Of a stretch of DNA of 64,000 nt, positions 10,863 through 21,170 are shown piece by piece; position 1 is the stretch's first letter, and the number at the start of each line of letters is the position of its first letter. The stretch is from assembly GCA_028583415.1 (NCBI GenBank), contig CM053267.1, forward strand, positions 27,762,902-27,826,901, given 5' to 3'. The position numbers were made by a program, and so were the translations under genes. The stretch comes from Protea cynaroides (lineage: Eukaryota; Streptophyta; Magnoliopsida; Proteales; Proteaceae). Under the pieces are notes generated by a model. It was not told where the DNA came from and searched no databases. It saw only the letters and a list, made by a program, of their open reading frames with translations.

Positions 10863-12527
10863 TATAAAAATTTCATCCTCGAAACTGTATGTACCTTCTG
10901 AATCAAATAAATGAGGGTATTGCTTTCGCATAGCATTCTCTTCTTCCCATGTGACTTCTTCTATATCCCTGCTTCTCCAGGTGACCTTGACATAATAGAT
11001 ATCACGGTTGCATAATCGTTGCACCTTTCGACTAGTGATTTCAGTTGGTACTACTTCAAAGGTCAAATCTTCAGTTAAATCAGGTAGGTCTATTGTCAAA
11101 ACGTGCATCGGATCCTTGACATACTTCTTCAATAAGGAAATATGAAATACGTCATGCACACTTGACATAGAGGGTGGTAGTGCTAACTGATAAGCCACGT
11201 TTCCACATTTGGCTAGAACCTCATATGGCCCGACATATCTTAGACTTAGTTTTCCCTTCTGTCTGAACCGTTTCAAACCTCGCATAGGCGATACCTTTAA
11301 GAATACTTTATCACCCACGGTGAACTCAAGATCTCTGCGTCAAGTTTCTACATATTGCTTCTGACGATTCTGGGCTGTTCTTAATCTTTCTTTGATAATG
11401 TCGACCACTCGACAAGTCTCCTCAACAAATTCTGGTCCAACGTGACTACGTTCCCCAACTTCATTCCAAAATAAGGGAGTTCGACACTTCCTGCCATACA
11501 GTGCTTCATAGGGTGACATCTGTATAGTAGCCTGGTAGCTATTGTTATAAGCGAACTCAATCAGTGGTAACTTCTCATCCCATGATCCTTTAAAATCAAT
11601 TACACATGCTCGAAGTATATCTTCTAGAATCTGAATTGTACGCTCTGACTATCCATCTGTCTGTGGATGGAATGCAGTACTAAACTTCAGTGTGGTAGCC
11701 GAAGTAAATCGTGGTTCTCTATCGGACACAATGCTCTCTGGTACACCGTGTAATCAAACAATATTATCCACATACAGCTTAGCTAACCTCTCCAATGTAT
11801 ACTGAGGTCGTATAGGTATAAAGCGAGCTGTTTTACTCAGGCGGTCTACAATGACCCAAACTGCGTCAACTACTCGAGGAGTCAATGGTAATCCTGTGAC
11901 GAAGTCCATAGGGATGCAGTCCCATTTCCATGGTGGTTTCAGTAACGGCTGTAACAGTCATGCAGGTTTTTATCGTTCAGCCTTTACTTTTTGGCAATTT
12001 AGGCATTGAGACACAAACTTAGCTACGTCTGCTTTCATTCCTCTCGACCAATATAATTTCTTTAGATCATGATACATTTTTGTACTTCTAGGATGTATCG
12101 AATAGATGGTGGTATGGGCTTCCTTCATCAGTCGGTGTCTAATGTCCAAGCCTTCTGTTTCTGGTACACATATTCTTCCTTTGTACTTCAGTACCTTTTC
12201 TTTGTCCAAGGTGAACGCAGGGGTAGTCCTTCCTTTTTCAATGTCCTCTTGTACCATTCTTAGATAAGGATCTGATTTAATAGCTGTCTTCACTTCATCA
12301 ATTATATCCGGTATAATCTTCAACGCGGCGAACATATTGGAAAACCGATGAATAAACCCTTGGTTGGCTGATCCATCCGTTGCATCTATCACAAACTGCT
12401 CGTTACCATGATTGAATACCTTTTCGGTAGTACACATTGCGGCAGTTGTCTTAACCTCTCCTTGAGATTTTATCATTGCCTTTCTACTCAACGCATCAGC
12501 TACTACATTAGCTTTTCCCGGATGATA
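10863..12527 (-). pseudogene. Element X integrase with chromodomain-like C-terminus
   Basis: The integrase part of pol. The H2C2 zinc-binding region lies at about 11970-12130 and ends in 'FVSQCLNCQKVKAER'. The catalytic core at about 11560-11900 shows 'SIVSDREPRF' (second Asp) and 'LIEFAYNNSYQ' (catalytic Glu). The GPY/F region ('LRYVGPYEVL') lies at about 11215-11260. The tail 'VKVTWRSRDIEEVTWEEE' at about 10920-10990 resembles the chromodomain of Tekay/Del elements. The core is broken by several stops where Gln or Arg is expected (CAG to TAG, CGA to TGA), so all seen are C-to-T type. The role would be insertion of cDNA, with the chromodomain guiding it to heterochromatin. Confidence 0.85.
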
Positions 12528-13742
12528 CTAGATATCACAGTCATAATCTTTCAATAATTCCAGCCATCTTCTTTGTCTCATATTCAACTCCTTCTGATTA
12601 AATAGGTAAGTAAGACTTTTATGGTCTGATTTAATCTGAAACTTCTCTCCGTATAGGTAATGTCTCCATATCTTGACAGCATGTACTACTGCCACTAACT
12701 CCAAATCATGAGTGGGATAGTTTTTCTCATGTGTCTTTAATTGTCTTGAGGCATAGGCAATTACTTGTTCTCCTTGCATAAGCACACATCCTAATCTCAA
12801 TCCTGACGCATCAGTGTACAAGATAAACGGTTGTTCTGGAATCAGAATAGTTAATATCGGGGCAGATATCAGTCTGGTTTTCAAGGTTTGGAAGCTCTTC
12901 TCACATTTCTCAGCCCAAACAAACTTTTCGCCTTTCTTAGTCAAACTGGTGAGGGGTACGGCAATCCGGGAATAGTCTTCCACAAATCGTCGACAATAAC
13001 CAGCTAGACCCAGAAAACTTCTAATTTTTGCAACGCTCTTCGGTGCTTCTCACTTTACAATAGCCTCGATCTTGCTGGGATCCACTTTGATTCCTTCAGC
13101 GGATACTACATGGCCTAGGAAGGCGACTTCATTTAGCCAAAACTCACACTTTGTAAATTTGGCATATAGCTTCTGTTTCCTTAATCGCTGTAGAGCAGCG
13201 TTTAGATTCTTAATATGAGTTTTATTGTCCTTGGAATATACCAATATATCATCAATAAATACAATAATCGACGTATCCAACATATCGTGGAAAACCCGGT
13301 TCATAAGTTCCATGAAAGTTGCCGGTGTGTTTGTTAATCCAAAAGACATGACCAAGAATTCATAATGTCCATATCTGGTCCTGAATGTTTTCTTAGGAAT
13401 ATCACCATCTTTAATCTTCAACTGATGGTAGCCTGATCGAAGATCGATCTTAGAGAATACTTTTGCTCCTTGCAACTGATTGAACAAGTCATCGATCCGA
13501 GGCAATGGGTATCGATTCTTGATTGTCAGTTTGTTCAATTCTCGGTAGTCTATACATAATCAAACGCTACCGTCCTTCTTCTTTATGAATAATACTAGCG
13601 CTCCCCATGGTGATATACTAGGTCGAATATAACCTTTGTCCAGTAGTTCTTGTAGTTGTACTTTCAATTCCTTTAGTTCAGTAGGAGCTATTCGATAAGG
13701 TGCTTTTGATACTGGTGCGGCTCCAGGTATAAGATCTATCAC
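12528..13742 (-). pseudogene. Element X reverse transcriptase-RNase H
   Basis: The RT palm and fingers run from 13742 to 13050 and include 'SKIDLRSGYHQLKIK', 'VMSFGLTNTPATF' and the catalytic 'VFIDDILVYS'. RNase H follows at 12983-12528 with 'LYTDASGLRLGCVLMQ' and 'SDHKSLTYLF'. Stops lie at about 13560 (Arg CGA to TGA), 13045 (Trp to stop) and 12528 (Gln CAG to TAG). Length and order match an intact gypsy RT-RH, so only a few point changes inactivate it. It would copy the element RNA into DNA within virus-like particles. Confidence 0.9.
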
Positions 13743-14306
13743 AAACTTTGTAGCTCGGTCGGGTGGTAATCCTGGAAGTTCTTCAGGAAAACATCGGGGT
13801 AGTCCCGCATGACATCAATATCTTTCATCCGTGGTGCTTCTTTGGTAAGGTCGACCACTGATACTAGATACCCGACTGCTCCTTTCTCAAGGCACTTCTT
13901 AGCCTTTAGTGCCGAGAGTATGAGCTTGCGTTTACGGGGAAGTTTGGTTCCCACAAAACTAAATTCTGCTCCTTCTTTGTCTTTAAATGTTAGCTTCTTT
14001 TCAGCGCATAATAGGTTTGTAGAATGCCGAGCTAACCAACCCATTCCCAAGATAACGTCAAAGTCTGCCATCTCGAGTTGAATCAAGGTTGCATCTAAGG
14101 TTTTCTCATCAATGAGAACTGGACATGGCCCATAACCTTTTTTTTAATTCCACTTCTAATCCCATCGGTGATCGTACAAGTAGTTTGTAGTCTAGTGTTT
14201 TGATGGGTAAATTCAGCTTCTTTCCAAATGACACAGATATAAAAGAATGAGTAGCTCCTGAGTCAAAGAGTACTCTGGCGGGTATGCCATTTATAGGTAC
14301 GATACA
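13743..14306 (-). pseudogene. Element X aspartic protease and linker
   Basis: The minus strand shows the retropepsin active-site region 'LFDSGATHSFISVSFGKK' at about 14215-14275. It is followed by 'LEMADFDVILGMGWL', the second conserved strand of Ty3-type proteases, at about 14040-14080. A frameshift near the T-run at 14140 separates the two. The linker leads into RT without an obvious ORF boundary. The upstream junction with gag coincides with a conserved GTATGA donor-like site at 14074-14375 range end (14373/14374), described with the Z intron. Confidence 0.75.
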
Positions 14307-14374
14307 TGTGATTTATTTTAACTTAGTCTACATGCTCATACAATGTAATACAACTTAAAAGGTTTAGGTCATAC

Positions 14375-15630
14375 CTGTGACCACATCGGGCGATGCGGCA
14401 GCATCCTCAGATGTAATAGCATAAACTCGTCCTTGATGTAGCTGCTTCTTGGGCTTAGGACACTCCCTTGCCATATGCCCCACTTGATTGCAGTTATAAT
14501 ATTTTGGACCTTCAGTATATGGCTTTGGCTGCTGTTGAGCTACTGGGGTAGTCTTGGTTGCAGCGGTAAAATTTGAGTACGGAAGGGTTTGTATGTCTTG
14601 TTATTACCTCCGTTATATGAATTACCAGCTAGCCTTTTTATACCTCTATTCTGCATGAAGTAACTCTGTTTCTGGCTCGATTCTATTACTCGAGCAATTT
14701 GCACAGCTTCATTAAAATATTTTTATCTAGGCCTAGAACATGCTCCCTGATACTTCCTCTAAGTCCCGTGACAAACCTACGGGTCTTAGTATCTTCTTCT
14801 TGCATACTGAGTGGTGTAAAGAAAAACAACTCTTCGTAACGTTGTTGATAAGCATCCACCATCATCTGTCCTTGATATAAACTCAGGAACTCCTTCTCTA
14901 TAGAATCCTTGAAGCTTCGTGGAAAGTACTTCTCAAAGAATGCTTCTTTATATATAGCCCAGGTCAATAGGGTGTGCTTAGTTAACAGATAGTTTCTTGT
15001 AGATTTCCAACAATGATGCACATCACCTTTTAGCATGAAGGTGGCACATAATACCTTCTCCTCCTCTGTAATTGTCAACATTAGAAAATTTCTCTCCATT
15101 TCGTTGATCCAGTGTGCTGGCCATAGTGGATCAGACGGTTTACCGTTAAACTCCTTGGGTTTCATCTTCAAAAATCTCTCGATGAGTCGAGAATGATCCA
15201 GCTGATTAGGAGCATATGCCCCATATATAGGTGGTGGATACTGAAAATTACCCTGAACTGCCTCAGGATGTGGTACTGGGATCTGTGCAGCTGGTGGTTG
15301 ATGTGCTGGGTGGTTACCCACCGGTGTTGCACTGGATTGTCTAGCCGGCATAGGTGTAGCTTGTGCCGCCTGAAACATCATACCCATCATTGCTTGCATA
15401 TGGGCTTGCGTGTGTTGCATTTGTTGTAGTTGTTGTGCCAGATTAATAACCACGGTGGTCAATTCCGGTGGTGGGGGTGGCAAGTTAGTAGGATTTGTCG
15501 GACCCTGGTTTACTGGTGGTGCAACCTGCGGATTACCCCGTGTATTTATATTTTCTTGACTGGCTTCCTCCATGGGTGGTGGTGGTGGAACTGCGTTACG
15601 GCTCTGCCTGGTTACTCTACGCCCAGCCAT
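14375..15630 (-). pseudogene. Element X gag
   Basis: The likely start is the ATG at 15630 ('MAGRRVTRQSRN'); an in-frame ATG also exists at 15681. A Pro/Gln-rich N-terminus precedes a retrotransposon Gag domain with 'FFEKYFPRSFKDSIEKEFL' and 'VDAYQQRYEELFFF'. A frameshift at about 14690 precedes the nucleocapsid part. There the zinc knuckle at about 14465-14505 reads YxxCxxxxHxxxxC, that is, the first Cys of a CCHC is Tyr. If unspliced, the frame stops two codons after the donor-like GTATGACC. The product would form the particle shell. Confidence 0.85.
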
Positions 15631-15766
15631 ATTTTCCTCTGATAAAGGTGATGCCTGAAAATCATAAAATACGTGAGGCAATCATTTATACTTCATGTAG
15701 ATGCACTAACCAATGTTATTTTCAAATTTTTCAGATCATTCTGTGCGAAATACTATCTTTTCTATG

Positions 15767-16040
15767 TAGGGTCGATGGTGGGGGTCGATGGTTGTCCGAC
15801 CCTAGGATTGACCCTGGGAATCACTGGTTCTTACCGAGAGTCGAGGGTCGATGTGGGGGTCGATGGGTGTCCGACCCCAGGTTCGACCCCTGGTTCTCTG
15901 TCAGATTACCGAGAGCCGCAGGTCAATGCAGGGGTTGATGTATGTCCAACCCTAGGTTCGACCCCTGGTTTTCTGTCAGATTATCGAGAGTCGTGGGTCG
16001 ATGCAGGGGTCGATGGGTGGGTCGATGGTCTTGGTCGAAT
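15767..16040 (+). promoter_or_regulatory. Array of GGGTCGATG/CGACCC palindromes upstream of the antisense gene (X)
   Basis: There are three to four tandem units of about 75-80 bp. Each has 'gggtcgatg..ggggtcgatgg.tgtccgaccc' followed by 'ggttcgacccctgg' and 'accgagag'. The same motif forms the two clusters found in each X LTR. The array ends 168 bp before the predicted splice donor of the antisense gene, where its promoter should be. Being repeated and palindromic, it looks like a multi-site protein binding region; the binding protein is unknown. Confidence 0.6.
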
Positions 16041-16135
16041 TCTCTGACCCCCGGACTAAAATCAGATTTTTAAGTTTCGATTCTGAGTCCATTTCCCATT
16101 CTTCCTCCTCCGTTTCGACTCGTCTCGTCCCTCTA

Positions 16136-17818
16136 AGTTGCTACAGTGACAACTCCGCTCCATTGGTAGTTTGGGTTCCTCGTTTCGACGTCTACACCTT
16201 CCCTACAAGTATGTCTCCTACATTTACCTATTTTTAGGTTTTCTTTTCTAGGTTTTCACTTGTATATCTTGTTTTCTTTAAATTAAACTTTTTCCAACCG
16301 TAAAAGTATGATTTTTATTGGGGGCTTTTGTTGTTGGTGAGTCAATGGACGAAAGCCCTCAAAAATATTTGAGTTTTTCTTCTTTACTAAGCCATTATCC
16401 GTTTTCTTTGTTGTTTGTAGATATTATGGCTCGTACTAAAGTTCCTAGTGTTCACGACCGTCTTCGCTTCCACACTAATGAAGCCGAGGCACAATATGCC
16501 TGCTTAGCTCGTAAAAAGGTAGAGGGAGGCCGCAAGGTGGACTTGGCTAGCCTAGCCTTGTTCAATGTGGAGGGAGCTTTTGGTGACATGGGCTGGCTTC
16601 CTGTCATCACCTATGACGCCTGTACCTGCCCTGACTTGGTACACCAGTTCTATTGTAATCTCCAGGTGGTAGGGGATTACAATGATGTTGAGAGGGATAA
16701 TGAGCTCAGGATCACTAGCTATGTCAAGGGAGTTGAGGTCTCCTTTGACTATCGGCAGCTAGCTGACTTGCTGGGTATCTCTTATGATGGTTCATTCATC
16801 TTCTATGCCCCTGGAGAGCCCCAGTTCTTCTCACTACATATGAGGACTGAGATAGACCATTAGCTCATCAGACCTGATCGCTGGGAGATGAAAGCGAGTT
16901 ATCTTCGTTCAGATCCGTGGGTGTACTGCAAGATTATTCAGCACAACCTGCTCCCCCAGAGTGGACATTTTGAGAGGGTATCCCAGCTGACTCAATTTTT
17001 ATTGTATTGCATCTGTACTAGGCAGCCGGTCTGCCTACCTTATATCATCATGCGGACGATGATCAGTGCCACGTTGCCCAGTCATGCTGGCAACCTGCCC
17101 TATGGACGTATGATTATTACGCTGCATACCCGCCTGAATGTTGATTTGTTGGGTGAGAAGATTCAGGAGAAATCTTTCTCATCACCTTTGGATTGGGATG
17201 CCATCTGTAAGATGGGGCATGCGGGATGCCCAGGTCAGTGATGAGGAGAGGAACGCGATGGTGCGCCCTCGCACTCACGTGGAGATGGCTGACGCTGAGG
17301 CAGCAGCAGCAGCCACTGGAGCAGGAGTTCATAGGGAGTCTACTGGTGATGATGACCGTCTGTATATGGATGTGGATTCCATACCACCTCCTTCACCTAC
17401 ACATGCTACTGGAGCTGGTACTTCTTATGCGGCTGGTCTTTCTCATGCAGCTGGTCCTTCACACCCACCTTCCGCTGATATGATGGGGATATTGCATGAG
17501 ATCAGAGAGGCTCAGCGTAGATCTAATCTGAGGATGGGAGAGTTACTAGAAGCTTAGTGCATGAGAGTGGATGAGCTATTAGACGCCCAGCGCATATCGG
17601 ACATGAGGATGGAAGAGATCATAGATGCTCAGTGCCAGTCAGATACGCGGATGGAGGAGCTTCTTGGTGCTCAGCGTGTGACTGATCAGCGGGTTGCTGG
17701 TCTCACAGCTAGTCTTCAGATGACCCAAACTCAGGTAGCCTGGTTGACTAGAGTCTACGCTGAGGATTATGACAGAGATCGTGAGGCACTGCCTCCTCCT
17801 TCACCTCCAGCTTCATGA
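16136..17818 (+). pseudogene. Element X antisense gene ('putative plant transposon protein'-like)
   Basis: Plus-strand gene opposite to gag-pol. Predicted exon 1 (around the conserved AGTTGCTACAGT at 16136-16147) ends CTACAA|GTATGT at 16208. The intron is 16209-16420 (acceptor TTGTTTGTAG) and the ATG is at 16426. The frame gives 'GAFGDMGWLPVIT', 'VKGVEVSFDYRQLADLLGI', then a TAG at 16861, then 'IIQHNLLPQSGHFERV', 'LPYGRMIITL' and 'LDWDAICKMG'. A frameshift near 17215, a Pro/Ser/Thr linker and a stop at about 17555 follow, ending at 17818. The C-terminus has about three 14-residue coiled-coil repeats ('LLDAQRISDMRMEE' type). The layout matches the plant 'putative plant transposon protein' domain. 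Its function is unknown. It would be about 460 residues if unbroken. Confidence 0.75.
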
Positions 17819-17846
17819 TTGTATTTGTTTTCTTTCTTTGTACTAT

Positions 17847-17878
17847 AGAGTAACTGTCTGGGTTGTGGACTATACTCT
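17847..17878. other. Conserved hairpin between PBS and antisense gene (X)
   Basis: Stem AGAGTA...TACTCT with an inner GTC/GAC pair and a 9-nt loop. The equivalent in Z (44432-44467) has CAGGGTA...TACCCTG with the same inner GTC/GAC, so a G-C pair in Z is an A-T pair in X. It lies about 207 bp from the PBS. In sense RNA it is in the leader (packaging or dimerisation are possible roles); in antisense RNA it is in the 3' UTR. Confidence 0.6.
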
Positions 17879-18084
17879 GCTTTAGCTATTTATATACGTT
17901 TGTTTCTCTCTCATTGTATTTGAAATTGTTTCTCCTTTTAATAGATGTATTATTCTCTTTTTAAATTTGGTCTCAAACATAACTAGTGCTTATAGTGTGT
18001 TAATATTACAGTTTTTACTTTTATCCTATCTCAGTTCATAATTTATCGTGAAAGTATGCTGGTTGAGCGGACAAGGCCTGAGAT

Positions 18085-18096
18085 GCTCTGATACCA
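18085..18096 (-). other. Primer binding site (tRNA-iMet), element X
   Basis: The minus strand reads TGGTATCAGAGC three bases after the LTR end, matching the 3' end of plant initiator Met-tRNA. Most gypsy chromoviruses use this primer. Confidence 0.9.
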
Positions 18097-18099
18097 AGT

Positions 18100-20413
18100 T
18101 GTCACACCCCAATTCCGTACTATTTAGAATGGTGTGATGAACTGCTAGCAAACCAACGGTTCAACCAGGATCTCGAGTATGCACTATTCATGTTATCTAA
18201 ACCTCATACATCCACATTCATAATCAAAGTAAATACACAATAGCGGAAGTCTTATATTAAATGAACTGAGAATCTAACTGTGATACTCATAAATAAAATA
18301 TCCAATTATGATGTTTCAACCGAGACATAAATAAAATATCAATTACATGTCTTTACAGAATCCAAATAAGTAAAAAAAATCTAATCGAATATGCATGAGT
18401 TGCACTCGCAAGAGGAGTCATGCGTGTCCACTAAGTCTTCAGCTTCCATCGCCGCCATATGTCCGTACACAGGAGCATTCATGTAATCTTCAACAGTGGT
18501 ACCTGCATCATCAACTAAAAATATTCGACGTCGAGAGCGTGAGCACACATCATGGCTCAGTGAGCAAACAAAACAATGCAACAGTCATATGCATGCATTC
18601 AATTCATATCTGTGGTCTGGTTTTAAGTTTGCAATGTGCAATAGAAAAGTTCGGTGGTCAAAGGTTAACGTTTATTGACCCCTCCTCTATACACACGGTG
18701 TGAAGGCCTGCCCAAAGGTTAACGTTTATTGTCGTCCCCATCCACCCTACCATGGACAATGTACAACAAAGGTTAACGTCTATTGTTGTACAGTACCATA
18801 CCAACACGTAAGCCCCTGCTGGCGAGGGCTTGCAAACTGGGCTCGCAACTAACCAATCCTAATGTCAAACAGTGTATCTAAGGTCTCACCCCAGCATCCC
18901 TCAATACGTCCATAGTGATAGGGCTAAGACCCCCCTGCAGAGTCAGAGACTACACGGTCCGAGACCACCTCCCCTCATACACTACGACGTAATAGTTTTG
19001 CTAAAGTAATGGAGATACGACGATGCTAGTACACAAGACTTGAGTTAGAGATAGAGCTAGACTGTTGAGGCCTGGCCTATGACACCCTCCCTGATACTCG
19101 CTCGCATCAAGCACACCAACCACACACATACATTCACATGCCTATTCCTATCATCATCATCATCATCATGTTATATATAATAAATTTAAATATGCATGAA
19201 CAGTAATAATAGAAATATTGGATGACAAGTTGAATGCACATTACAAGCATATACGCATAGAATCAATCATGGCATTGGACTCAAGAAATAAAAACAGTTT
19301 GTTATTAACCAATTAGTTTAGGTCTTGTTCCCTCACCTTTGCTTGTTGGTAGATCCTCTTTCAAGCCTTAAGAATCACCTTTATATCAATATTATATCGC
19401 TAGAAGACCTAACAAAGTCGATAGAATTTAATTAGAATTTATTCTAATTTTTCCAATTTGCTGTTAACTGGGGGTAGCAGGAAGGGTCGATGCTAGGGTA
19501 GCAACATACTGCGACCCCCTGTAGTAGGGTCGATGCCAGGGTCGGAGGTTCCATCGACCCTGGGTGCGACCACCCCTTTCAGGGCTTCTCGAACACTGGG
19601 GGTCGATACTTAGGGTCTGGTAGGGTCGATGCACCATCGACCCCACATGCGACCCCCCGTGGTTTGTCGATATTTTCATCTTTTGATCCATTCTTTCTTG
19701 TTTGAATCCTATGGCTTCCTTCTATAGTCCATTCCATACACTTTCTATGGTTTAAAACTGATCTTTACTCATCTATATGGTTTAATTGATCTCCTCCATG
19801 GTTTCCATTGAAACCTAACCATGGATGGATGGTTTGGGGTTTCTCCTACATCATACTCTCCTCATTAACTACTCTAAGTCTCACAAAATTCATGGAGTTA
19901 GTATCCATACCTGAGAAGTATGCTTATTCTCTGAAGCTCTTCTCTTTTGGCCTTCTTCTCTACTTTCCTTCTCTTCTTCTTCTCTTCCTTCTCTTCTCTT
20001 TATTTCAATCCAATTAGGGTTCTAAAAGGAGTGAAAGAGGCTTAGGGACGTCCTTTTTATAGAGTAGAAACTCCTCAAATAAGCCCCTTTAAGATTAGGA
20101 AAGAGCCCAACTAAAATTAGGAAAGTTTCCTAATTTCTGGTTCTGTCGGCAACTGGGGGTCGATGATCCCGTCGACCCCTGGTTTTAAATTGTCCGACCC
20201 CTGGTTAAAAACTGAGGGTCTGACTTTTTGTGCTGGGGGGGTCCGACCCCACCTCATTGGGTGTGCGACCCTCGCCCCTTTTTGAGTGTTTTTGGGTCAA
20301 TTTAATACCTGGGATCACGATCTCCTTCAAGCACTTGGTCCATTTGGCTCGACCATGATGGGTTGACCTGGTTCATGGTGGTAAGACCGGGTTAGATTGA
20401 CACGGGTCTTACA
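18100..20413 (-). mobile_element. Element X 5' LTR
   Basis: TGTCACACCCC...GGGTCTTACA, 2314 bp, paired with 8549-10849. The minus-strand core promoter CTCTATAAAAA directly precedes GGACGTCC (20046-20053). GGGTCGATG palindrome clusters lie at about 19478-19670 (downstream of the start site) and 20150-20280 (upstream). The transcript would run leftwards into the leader, opposed by the antisense gene. Confidence 0.9.
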
Positions 20414-20971
20414 TGTGGTATATCATTTTTTCCTTTCTTTCGATGTATGATTAGGTCGTTCATTAAATTCTTTAATTCATTTTGTGATTATTTTCTTGTT
20501 TAATCCATTTTCGTTCAGTTTATGTCATGCATAGTTAGCAAAGTATTAGAGATCAACTTAGGATTCCCCCTTCTACTTTGTAATGTATTTAAATAGCCCC
20601 AAGTGTTCATCAACTATAGGAAAGGATAGGATTTAGGGAGACCGGTTCAACCGGACGAGTTGGGTCCCTAACACCTTCCCAACCCGTAATTTGGCTATTA
20701 CCTATCTTTGGTGAGACAAGTTAGTCATTCCATTTACGCGAGTCATTAGTGTCCCTCCATTGAGGGACATCATTTATAGATCCTAGACCTTATCTAGGTG
20801 GCGACTCCAGTCTTCTTACTCTTCACCGGCATGAGTGGATGGAATCTAAAAGTGAGAACTTTTTAGATCCTAGTTTGAGTGTAATGAGGGTAGATGACTT
20901 TAATTACATGTAAATTCAAATTTAAAATTGAGGATAATTAAATTTTTTTAATTTTTTCCCTGGTCCTCATA
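20414..20971 (+). mobile_element. Solo LTR of Tat/Ogre-like family, part 2 (3' end)
   Basis: This continues 5276-8548 after element X. It contains 'CCTAACACCTTCCC' at about 20668 and 'TAGGTGGCGACTCC' at about 20797, both also found near the 3' end of the LTR at 35724-40093. It ends TCCTCATA (canonical TCCTCACA in the other copy). V pol resumes immediately. Confidence 0.75.
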
Positions 20972-21170
20972 GAAAGTAACCTGGAAAAGCTAATACGGGA
21001 AGGAGATTACATGGGAAGAAGAAGATGCAATGCGAAAATAGTATTCTCACCTATTCAACTCTGAAAGTACATCTAAATTTCAAGGACGAAATTTCTTTTC
21101 AGGGTGGGGGAGTTGTGAGATCTGTACGTATAAATTTCAAGGACGAAATTTCTTTTAAGGGTGGTGGAGT
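20972..21170 (+). pseudogene. Element V pol end with duplicated polypurine tract
   Basis: The frame reads the chromodomain-like tail ('EITWEEEDAM') and then the conserved pol end 'FKDEISFQGGGV'. About 63 bp carrying 'aatttcaaggacgaaatttctttt.agggtgg' and the PPT is present twice (about 21076-21130 and 21132-21170), as in element Y. The second PPT abuts the LTR. Confidence 0.8.

Larger units (their letters stand above)
8549..20413 (-). mobile_element. Element X: complete Ty3/gypsy (Tekay/Del-like) retrotransposon with antisense gene
   Basis: This is an 11.9-kb minus-strand element with paired LTRs (8549-10849 and 18100-20413). It has a PBS complementary to tRNA-iMet, a PPT, and gag-PR-RT-RNaseH-INT order, which defines Ty3/gypsy. 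The integrase ends with a chromodomain-like 'VKVTWRSRDIEEVTWEEE' tail as in the Tekay/Del chromoviruses. Flanks are TGTTG (8544-8548) and TGTGG (20414-20418), a one-mismatch TSD. The LTRs look about 95-97% identical by eye, so this is one of the youngest insertions here. It is inserted in the Tat-like LTR. Between the 5' LTR and gag it carries an extra plus-strand gene. Confidence 0.9.

Noticed and set aside
15495..16047. Plus-strand ORFs over the X leader array (GVDGCPT-type repeats)
   Set aside because: The repeats are translated palindrome arrays. The Z counterpart has no equivalent frame, so a regulatory array is the better reading.
20810..20830. 'GGTGGCGACTCC' read as a tRNA-Arg primer binding site after an LTR
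   Set aside because: In both copies it lies before the true LTR end set by the TSD (20971 and 40093), so here it is inside the LTR, not a PBS.
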